NCBI GenBank assembly: GCA_900768915.1
Contig: CAAGEQ010000035.1
Coordinates: forward strand, 1 to 46,682
From: Candidatus Gastranaerophilales bacterium
Lineage (GTDB): Bacteria > Cyanobacteriota > Vampirovibrionia > Gastranaerophilales > Gastranaerophilaceae
Reading direction: 5' to 3'
Length of the DNA stretch: 46,682 nucleotides
Shown: positions 39,376-46,682 of the stretch, piece by piece
Layout: each line of letters starts with the position of its first letter
How positions within the stretch are numbered: the stretch's first letter is position 1
Position numbers and translations under genes: made by a program
The notes under the pieces: generated by a model
The model's database searches: none
What the model was told of the DNA's origin: nothing
What the model saw: the letters and a program-made list of their open reading frames with translations, nothing else

Positions 39376-42300
39376 ATGAAAAAACAACTTTTGGTTTTGA
39401 CGTTAATCGTTAATACCTTGTTTATATCAACAGCATTTGCTGATAATGTTCCGTCTGTGCTTGAAACGGCTTTGCAGGCTGAAAAAAAATCTACATTTAC
39501 GATAAAAAATAATGAAACGATTTCTAATTGGCAAAATGCATTCGGAAACCGTCAGCAATCTCAAAAATTAACAATTAAAGGTAATTTTAATACGATAAAA
39601 TCTGATAATATAAATTCTCCATCTTTGGTTGGTATAATTGTAAACAAACCAAATGATAGTAATGAAATATTGTCTAAAAAACAAGTATTATCTTTGAGTA
39701 ATTTTATATTGGAAAGTTTTAAAACTGCATTAACAAATTACGGTGGTACAGTTAATATTTCAAGTATGATTTTTAATAAAAATATCACATCTGAAAACGG
39801 TGGTGCTGTATATAACGATAGTGGAGTTGTAAACATAAATGGTTCATCAAAAAATTATGCATCATTTACTTTAAACAAAGCAATTAGCGGTGGTGCTGTG
39901 TTTAATAACGGTACATTAAATATGAAAAACACCGTTGTTGGTGGACGTAAGATTGATTATGTTAGACGTATTGATGAAACAACTGGTTTAGAAAGTGATG
40001 TTGCTGTAATCACTTCATTAGGAAATATTGCAAATTTCGGTGGAGGTGTTTATAATGCAAACATTGCAAATATTTCAGGTGTATCGTTTATTTATAATAC
40101 GGCTGAATATGATGGTGGCGGTTTATATAACACCGGCAAATTGACACTTTCAAGTTCTGTTTTTGAAGATAATAAAGCAATCAATGGTGGTGCAGTTTAT
40201 ACATTATATACTGGTGATAATGCAAAACATGTGGTAAATATTTCAAAATCAAAGTTTTACAATAATACTGCAACTACTTCCGGTGGTGCGGTGTATGTTC
40301 AATCTGGTAAAACAATTATAAATAAATCAACGTTTGGTTCTCAATTCGGGAACGGTAATTCTGCCGTAAATGGTGGTGCAATCTATAATTCAGGTGCTGA
40401 TACTCAGATTATATCGTCTTCATTTTCTCAAAATTATGCAAACAAAGGTGGCGATATTTTTAATACTGGTACAATGACTATTTCAAAATCGACATTTGGT
40501 TATGCACCTAAGAAAAATTATTTTAGTACAGGAGTATTAAACAAATGGACTGTTGCTGGCAAAACTGATTATTCAAATGTTAGAGATAATTTTGAAGGTA
40601 TTGATATTGTTAAAATTCCGATTGATGAATTGTATGGTTCTTCTGCAAAGCAAGGTGGAGCAATTTTCAACCAAGCAAATATGATTATCAATTCATCAAA
40701 ATTTATGTATGCTTCTGCCATTGAGGGTGGTGCAATCTATAATGATGAAAATGGAACGTTGACTATTAACAAATCTAATTTTGTAAATAACTCTGCAAAG
40801 AATAAAAGTACTACACCTGATGATGAAAAAGTTGCTGATAGTGATTTGAAAGGTGGTGCAATATACAACAAAGGTAATATTTCTATTATCAAATCTACAT
40901 TTGACGGCAATGTTGCTGAAAATGGAATTGGTGGCGGTATCTATAATGCTGAAGGTTTTGTTAGTATGACAGGTTCTACTTTGAAAAACAATTCTGCAAA
41001 ACAAGGTGGAGCAATTTATAATAATGCAAAAATGAACATAACTTCATCAACATTTATTCTAAATAATGCTGATGAGGGTGGTGCAATTTATAATGGTTCA
41101 AAAGGTAATTTAACTTTAACTAAAGTTACTTTTGGAAATGCTAAGAAAAAACAAAAATATACAAACAATGCTCAATATGGTTCTGCATTGTATAATGCTG
41201 GAATTGCAAATATTGATTCTTCAACCATTACTTATAATAATTCTGTATATGGTGCTATTTGTAATGAAAGAGATTTAACAGTAAACAAAACGACTTTTTC
41301 ATACAATACGGCTGATTATGGAGCAGGTATTTATTCAAAAATTGCATCTGATACAAAAGTTGTTGGTTCAACATTCAACAAAAATACATCACTTCAAGGT
41401 GGTGCAATATATAACAATGCAGATTTGAATGTTTCATCATCAAAATTTACTTCAAACACTGCAACTGGAAAAATTTATGAAGATGAGAATGGTGATGAAA
41501 TTGAAATTGGTTCTTTTGGTGGTGCTATTTATAACCTTGGAGAGATGACTATTGATAAAACGACATTCTCTTCAAACAAGGCTGTAAATGGTGGTGCTAT
41601 TTATAATTTAAAAGATGCAATAATTTCTCAATCTATTTTTTCTTCAAATTCTTCAACTGCTTATGGCGGTGCTATTTATAATGCAGGATATTCTAGTGCT
41701 GATATAAAAGGTTCTTCTTTTAGCAAGAATAAATCGTTTTATGGTGGTGCAATATATAATGATACAAATTCTTCAATAATATTTGATTCTAAAAAATATA
41801 TAGAAATCGTAAAGAAAAAAGAAGTTGAAAAATTTGCATATAATGAATTTATTAAAAATTCAGCATTACACGGTGGTGCGATTTATAACGTTGGTACAAT
41901 TGGTGTAAATTCTTCCTCAGAGGAAAGTTTTTTATATCTATCAGGAAAGTTTACATCAAATAGTGCGACATATTCTAACAAATCATTTACTATTACGAAT
42001 GAAGATATAAATAATGAGTCTAAATATTATGCTGCAAAAGGTGGTGCTATATTCAATTATGGTACACTTTTGGAAGATAAACAAATTGAATATAATAATA
42101 AAATCTGTAAATTAGGCTCATCTTTTGCAATAACAACTATTGGTGATAAACAAATTATTTATAATAATGACAATAAACATAATTATGTTTATGATTATTC
42201 TTCACAAAGCAGTATGAAAAATTTCTCATTTGGTACAAATATGGCAAATAAAATTGTTTATAACGGTTTTATTTACGATTTAGAAGATAAAAATATAACT

Positions 42301-45300
42301 GTGTCTGATTACACTTCAACAACAGTTCTTACTGACAATCAAATATTGTATAACGGTAAATTATATGATGTTAGCAAAGTTGAAAATCCAGAAAAATACG
42401 TTGCTTGTTCAAATTTAGCAACAAGTGAATTTGTATATAATGGAAAAATATTTAAAGTAACAGATGGTAAAAGAGGTAAATATTATGATGGTAATACTCC
42501 ATTAGGCGAAAAAGAAATTGCTTATAATGGGTATATTTATGATTTATCAAATATTGATGAAAGTAAGTTAAAAGATTATGTTTCTGATTCAACACAAATC
42601 TCTGATGAACAAATTGTTATTAAAAATATAATTTATAAACTGAAAGATGGTAGAGATTATGACCATAATTCAGATATAAAATCTAATGAAATATTGTTTA
42701 ATGGTAAAATTTATACAATTGCTGCTGATACTAAAGTTAGTGATTATAAAGCACCTACAGAAATCTCTAATGGACAAATTGTTGTTTTAGATACGGTTTA
42801 TAAATTAAATGAAGATTCTTTATTAAAAGATAATGACCAAGCATTGATTTATTTAGATAAAAATAATATAGATAAAGAAAATCAAATCGTATATAAAGGA
42901 CATGTTTATAATTATTCTGATTTGACTGAAATCGGAGATTATATAACCGGTAAATTAACGATTGATAAAGGTATTTTTACAAGTAATACGGCAAAGAACA
43001 AAGTCGTTTTAAATGTAGAAAAATATAAAGATGATAAGACTAAAAATGAAGTTAGCAAGCAAATAACAATGTATGCTGGTAAAGGTGGAGCGATATACAA
43101 TTCTTCAAGTGCTGAATTGAAGATCTCTAATAGTACTTTTACTAAAAATTCTTCTAGTCAAGCCGGTGGTGCTATTTGTAATGAAAATACTGATAACAAA
43201 TTAGTTATAAAAAATTCTAAATTTACATCAAATAGTGTTAAATCAACTGTTACTACTGTAACAACAACATACTTAACTAATGGTAAAAAAACTAAAAAAA
43301 CAGAAAAAACTACAGTTGGTGATGGTGGTGCGATTTATACATTAGGTAATTTATACATAAATTCAAAAGATGATGAAACACAAACAACTATTTTTGAGAA
43401 AAATAGTGCAGTAAATGGTGGTGCAATTTATTCTCAAGGTGTATTAGGAATTTATAATACAAAGTTTATTGCAAATAGTGCAGTGAATGGCGGTGCTATG
43501 TATATAAATAAAGCCGGTGATACAAATGATACAGAAACTACATCAATTGTTAGCAAATCATTATTTGAAAAAAATAAAGCAGATAATGGTGCTGGTGTAT
43601 ATAATGCAGGTGAAGTAACTTTTGAAAATAATGAATTTTTGTCAAATACTGCAAAAGTTGCAGGTGGTGCAATATATAATACTGGTACATTAACTCAAAA
43701 AGTCGCAATATTTACAAATAATAAAGCCGTAAATGGTGGTGCAGTATTAAATACAGGAACTTATACTGATGAAAAAGTTACTGAAAATGAAAATACATTA
43801 TTTACTAAATTCGAAAATAACATTGCTACTGGTTCTGGTGGTGCAATTTATAATGCTGGTACAATGACCTTAAAAGGAACATATTTTAATAATAATTCCG
43901 GAGTATATGGTGGACATATTTTTAATGCCGGTAAAATAATATTAGAAAATGTAATATTTGATAATACAGATAAAGTTATAAATGTTGTTGGTGGTGCAAT
44001 TTATAATTATGGAACATTAGAAATTAAAGAAACAAATTTTAATAAAAATTTGGCAAGTGCGTACGGTGGTGCAATATGCAATACATCATATTATTTCTGG
44101 GCAGGTTCTGCAACTTCATCAAAGAATACATTTAAAGAAAATGAATCTTATTATGGTGGTGCTATATTCAATAATGCGGGTACTTTTACATCAACAGAGG
44201 ATTATTTTGAAGGTAATAAAGCAAATTTTGGTGGAGCAATTTATAATACATCAGTATTAAAACTTGAAAATTCAAAATTTGTAAAGAATGAAGGTGTATA
44301 TGGTGGTGCTATTTTATCTAGTAAAACCATAAATATTAAAGGTGGCGAATTTAATGAAAATGATGGATACTGGGCAGGTGCAATTTATGCTGGTTCTTCA
44401 ACCTCAAAAGATAAAAAGGGTAATCTAGTTTTAGGTGGAACAGTTACAATAGATGGTACAACTTTTAAGGGTAATTATGGACGAATAAATGCGGGTGCTT
44501 TATATGTAGCATCATCTAATACAATAATAGAAAATTCTATATTTGATGGCAATCACGCAGATGCATACGGAGGTGCGATACTTATTGCTACATCTGATGA
44601 TATTGCCAAAATTAATAGTACAACTTTTAAGGGTAATTATGTAAATGCTAATGGTGGTGCCATTTATAATTCAGGTAATTTAAAAGTTAATATTGTAGAA
44701 AAGAAAGATGAAAAAGTATCTTCTGGTGATGATTCAACTTCTTCTGAAAATAATGATATAAAGTATACAACGACTATTTTTGATTCAAATAAAGCAGATA
44801 ATGGCGGTGCAATATATAATGCCGGTAAAGTTATTGCTGATAATGTAAAATTTACAAATAATAAGATTACTTGTAATGGTGGTGCTATTAATAACACTGG
44901 TTATGTAAAATTAACAAATGCTATTTTTGAATCTAATATTGCAGATTCTACTAAAATTGAAAATAAAGGTGGGGCAATTTATAATAACCCAACTATTACT
45001 GAATCTACTGAAGAAAAACCTCAAGGTTTAAATGTGTCAACTTCAGCATTTGGTTCTAATGAAGCAGATTTAGGTGGTGCTATATATAGTGTTAATTTAT
45101 TAACTATTTCTGATACTATTTTCGGTGGTACAAGAAAAGAAACTTATGAAGAACAGGTTGATACCGGAAAGACTGATAAAGACGGAAAACCTATATATGA
45201 AACTGTGACAAAAGAAAAAGATGTTACTTATGGTGGAAATATCGCAAAAAAATCAGGTGGTGCTATCTATAATAAGGGACAAGCAATAATCTCGAATACA

Positions 45301-46682
45301 GAGTTCCATAATAATTCTGCAGTAAATTCTGGCGGTGCAATCTATAATGAATATTTCTTACAAATTGGTGAAATTAATATTAATGATGAAGGTAAAACAG
45401 ATTTAGATGTTTATAATGAAACAAAACATACAAATATTTTTGTTGAAAACTCATCAAAGAACGGTGGTGCAATTTATCATAGTACAAATAATTATTTATT
45501 CTATGTTAATGGTGCTAGTTTTACGAAAAATACTGCATCATTGAATGGTGGTGCAATCTATAACAATGGTTATATGGTTGTGAATAATATTAAATTTGAT
45601 TCCAATGTCGCTAAAGGTGATGGTGGTGCATTATATAATACTGGTAAAAATGACAGAAGTGGTATTTATAATTCATTGTTTGTGAATAATTCTGCAGTTA
45701 ACGGAGGTGCGATTTATACAAATACTGGTAAGGTAAATTATCAATTAACAATACAGCAAGTTAAATTTGGTCAATATGATGAAGAAAATAAAATAACTTC
45801 TGATGGTAATATTGCCTCAGGTAATGGTGGTGCATTATATATCGGTTCAAAAAGTAAAGTTAATATTATTAGTTCTGGTTTCTTTGGAAATAAGGCACAA
45901 AATGGTGGTGCAATTTATGCTGGAACAAATAGTAATATAACTATTCAAGATACAAGTTTTATTAACAATACTGCATCAGATCAAGGTGGTGCAATCTATG
46001 CTGATAAAAATAGTACAGTAAATATTATTGCTCAAAATGATAATGTTGTATTTAAAGGTAATACTGCAAAAGGCGAATCAAATTCTATTTATTTGAACAA
46101 TGCTACATTAAACTTGTTAACATATGATGATAAATGGATATATATAAATGATGATATTGCTGGTGATGGAAGAATATCAAAAATGGGTAATATTTACATT
46201 AGTAATGAAAGTGATATTCAAAATATGACTATTCAAAATAATTCTGGTGTTGTTGCTCTACAAAGTGAAAAGAGTTTGCAGGCATGTTCATTGGAGATGG
46301 TAAACAATTCATCTTTGAATATTGCTAATGGTAGAATCGGAACATTAGCATTGAAAACATTATCTATTGAGAATAATTCAACATCTAATATTGCTATTGA
46401 TATTGATTTGAAAAATGGTTTGTCTGACAAAGTTACAGCAGAAGAAGTCGCTGGTAATGGTGTTTTAAATGTTTCTAATGTGAATATTATTGCTAATAGT
46501 AAAACTCCGACTACTATTAATATTGGTGAAAATTCTAGTGTTACTGCTATTTCTGCAAAGACAGCAGAGAGTGCAGAAGCGACATATAAATTACGAAACT
46601 TTGTAGATGAAAACGGAATGTTGCGAACAGTAGCCTACGGACAGAAAGCGAAACCGTGTGCAGTAGCAGCCCCAGTAGCAGC
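39376..46682 (+). CDS. Giant beta-helix adhesin, partial at the window end
   Basis: An open frame of at least 2435 codons running off the window. The signal peptide is MKKQLLVLTLIVNTLFISTA (cleavage after about AFA, residue 24). The passenger is built of some fifty GGAIYN-type units (GGAIYN, GGAVYN, GGGIYN, GGAIFN), each followed by a strand such as TLTISKSTF or FxxNTA, the pattern of Chlamydia Pmp-like and polymorphic outer-membrane repeats that fold as a right-handed beta-helix. Between about 42067 and 42940 a different repeat replaces it. The last residues, LRTVAYGQKAKPCAVAAPVA, look like a linker to a C-terminal membrane domain beyond the window. It probably acts at the cell surface in adhesion. 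Confidence 0.85.
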   Translation, partial: MKKQLLVLTLIVNTLFISTAFADNVPSVLETALQAEKKSTFTIKNNETISNWQNAFGNRQQSQKLTIKGNFNTIKSDNINSPSLVGIIVNKPNDSNEILSKKQVLSLSNFILESFKTALTNYGGTVNISSMIFNKNITSENGGAVYNDSGVVNINGSSKNYASFTLNKAISGGAVFNNGTLNMKNTVVGGRKIDYVRRIDETTGLESDVAVITSLGNIANFGGGVYNANIANISGVSFIYNTAEYDGGGLYNTGKLTLSSSVFEDNKAINGGAVYTLYTGDNAKHVVNISKSKFYNNTATTSGGAVYVQSGKTIINKSTFGSQFGNGNSAVNGGAIYNSGADTQIISSSFSQNYANKGGDIFNTGTMTISKSTFGYAPKKNYFSTGVLNKWTVAGKTDYSNVRDNFEGIDIVKIPIDELYGSSAKQGGAIFNQANMIINSSKFMYASAIEGGAIYNDENGTLTINKSNFVNNSAKNKSTTPDDEKVADSDLKGGAIYNKGNISIIKSTFDGNVAENGIGGGIYNAEGFVSMTGSTLKNNSAKQGGAIYNNAKMNITSSTFILNNADEGGAIYNGSKGNLTLTKVTFGNAKKKQKYTNNAQYGSALYNAGIANIDSSTITYNNSVYGAICNERDLTVNKTTFSYNTADYGAGIYSKIASDTKVVGSTFNKNTSLQGGAIYNNADLNVSSSKFTSNTATGKIYEDENGDEIEIGSFGGAIYNLGEMTIDKTTFSSNKAVNGGAIYNLKDAIISQSIFSSNSSTAYGGAIYNAGYSSADIKGSSFSKNKSFYGGAIYNDTNSSIIFDSKKYIEIVKKKEVEKFAYNEFIKNSALHGGAIYNVGTIGVNSSSEESFLYLSGKFTSNSATYSNKSFTITNEDINNESKYYAAKGGAIFNYGTLLEDKQIEYNNKICKLGSSFAITTIGDKQIIYNNDNKHNYVYDYSSQSSMKNFSFGTNMANKIVYNGFIYDLEDKNITVSDYTSTTVLTDNQILYNGKLYDVSKVENPEKYVACSNLATSEFVYNGKIFKVTDGKRGKYYDGNTPLGEKEIAYNGYIYDLSNIDESKLKDYVSDSTQISDEQIVIKNIIYKLKDGRDYDHNSDIKSNEILFNGKIYTIAADTKVSDYKAPTEISNGQIVVLDTVYKLNEDSLLKDNDQALIYLDKNNIDKENQIVYKGHVYNYSDLTEIGDYITGKLTIDKGIFTSNTAKNKVVLNVEKYKDDKTKNEVSKQITMYAGKGGAIYNSSSAELKISNSTFTKNSSSQAGGAICNENTDNKLVIKNSKFTSNSVKSTVTTVTTTYLTNGKKTKKTEKTTVGDGGAIYTLGNLYINSKDDETQTTIFEKNSAVNGGAIYSQGVLGIYNTKFIANSAVNGGAMYINKAGDTNDTETTSIVSKSLFEKNKADNGAGVYNAGEVTFENNEFLSNTAKVAGGAIYNTGTLTQKVAIFTNNKAVNGGAVLNTGTYTDEKVTENENTLFTKFENNIATGSGGAIYNAGTMTLKGTYFNNNSGVYGGHIFNAGKIILENVIFDNTDKVINVVGGAIYNYGTLEIKETNFNKNLASAYGGAICNTSYYFWAGSATSSKNTFKENESYYGGAIFNNAGTFTSTEDYFEGNKANFGGAIYNTSVLKLENSKFVKNEGVYGGAILSSKTINIKGGEFNENDGYWAGAIYAGSSTSKDKKGNLVLGGTVTIDGTTFKGNYGRINAGALYVASSNTIIENSIFDGNHADAYGGAILIATSDDIAKINSTTFKGNYVNANGGAIYNSGNLKVNIVEKKDEKVSSGDDSTSSENNDIKYTTTIFDSNKADNGGAIYNAGKVIADNVKFTNNKITCNGGAINNTGYVKLTNAIFESNIADSTKIENKGGAIYNNPTITESTEEKPQGLNVSTSAFGSNEADLGGAIYSVNLLTISDTIFGGTRKETYEEQVDTGKTDKDGKPIYETVTKEKDVTYGGNIAKKSGGAIYNKGQAIISNTEFHNNSAVNSGGAIYNEYFLQIGEININDEGKTDLDVYNETKHTNIFVENSSKNGGAIYHSTNNYLFYVNGASFTKNTASLNGGAIYNNGYMVVNNIKFDSNVAKGDGGALYNTGKNDRSGIYNSLFVNNSAVNGGAIYTNTGKVNYQLTIQQVKFGQYDEENKITSDGNIASGNGGALYIGSKSKVNIISSGFFGNKAQNGGAIYAGTNSNITIQDTSFINNTASDQGGAIYADKNSTVNIIAQNDNVVFKGNTAKGESNSIYLNNATLNLLTYDDKWIYINDDIAGDGRISKMGNIYISNESDIQNMTIQNNSGVVALQSEKSLQACSLEMVNNSSLNIANGRIGTLALKTLSIENNSTSNIAIDIDLKNGLSDKVTAEEVAGNGVLNVSNVNIIANSKTPTTINIGENSSVTAISAKTAESAEATYKLRNFVDENGMLRTVAYGQKAKPCAVAAPVA
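42067..42940 (+). repeat. Second repeat type inside the adhesin
   Basis: About ten copies of a motif xQIxYNGxIYDL occur 25-40 residues apart: for example NKIVYNGFIYDL, NQILYNGKLYDV, KEIAYNGYIYDL, NEILFNGKIYTI and NQIVYKGHVYNY. The GGAIYN motif is missing throughout this stretch and returns near 43087. It looks like an inserted separate domain or a degenerated solenoid. Confidence 0.75.

Noticed and set aside
39376..46682. Repetitive DNA resembling a CRISPR or tandem satellite array
   Set aside because: The repeats are in frame and encode GGAIYN units of a protein; spacing and sequence vary as in protein repeats, not as constant repeats with unique spacers.

Overview
This is about 46.7 kb of AT-rich bacterial chromosome read with the standard code; TAA, TAG and TGA all end genes. 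Three things suggest an uncultured gut bacterium of the Gastranaerophilales type (the non-photosynthetic 'Melainabacteria' sister group of Cyanobacteria): the low G+C, several cytoplasmic-type proteins with a short N-terminal V/I-N/S-F-T/G/R motif, and a giant GGAIYN-repeat adhesin whose last visible residues look like a linker to an outer-membrane domain. This placement is inference from style and content; no rRNA is present.

Layout. 1-562: non-coding DNA, visibly richer in G+C, with inverted repeats including a 62-nt nested palindrome. 563-13121: mostly housekeeping genes on the plus strand: zinc-type dehydrogenase, Fsr-like MFS exporter, ComEC, a hypothetical, Era, a 789-aa coiled-coil protein overlapping a GlcD-type flavoprotein, CutA, a putative zinc peptidase, an EF-hand protein, and infC, which appears to start at a rare AUA codon. 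tRNA-Phe (GAA) follows.

13447-20168: a probable decayed Mu-like transposable element. It has a ~25-bp motif in four copies near the left end and two inverted copies at the right end, a frameshifted MuA-type transposase remnant, and cargo: a MarR regulator divergent from a TolC / HlyD / ABC-2 permease / ABC-2 permease operon that lacks an ATPase gene. A gene fragment lies just outside the right end.

20377-29843: a cluster of lineage-type proteins carrying the N-terminal motif on unrelated domains (HD phosphohydrolase, kinase-like fold with HGDLHAGN, M29 aminopeptidase, a 20-residue-repeat protein), mixed with a secreted protein with a serpin-like C-terminus and a flavodoxin-fold reductase. 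29898-38378: small metabolic and regulatory genes: a short DegT-like protein, a YkgJ-like cysteine-cluster protein, tRNA-Glu (CTC), a glycosyltransferase remnant, DXS, a MerR regulator with a 33-nt palindrome in its promoter, a PfkB kinase, an Fe-S-type PD-(D/E)XK nuclease and a class 3-type asparaginase. 38490-39176: a HAD phosphatase on the minus strand. 39376-end: one giant open frame, at least 2435 residues, for a secreted beta-helix adhesin cut by the window edge.

The strongest candidates for something undescribed are the shared N-terminal motif on unrelated enzyme domains, the Mu-end-like architecture around an ATPase-less efflux operon, the second repeat type inside the giant adhesin, and the serpin-like secreted protein.
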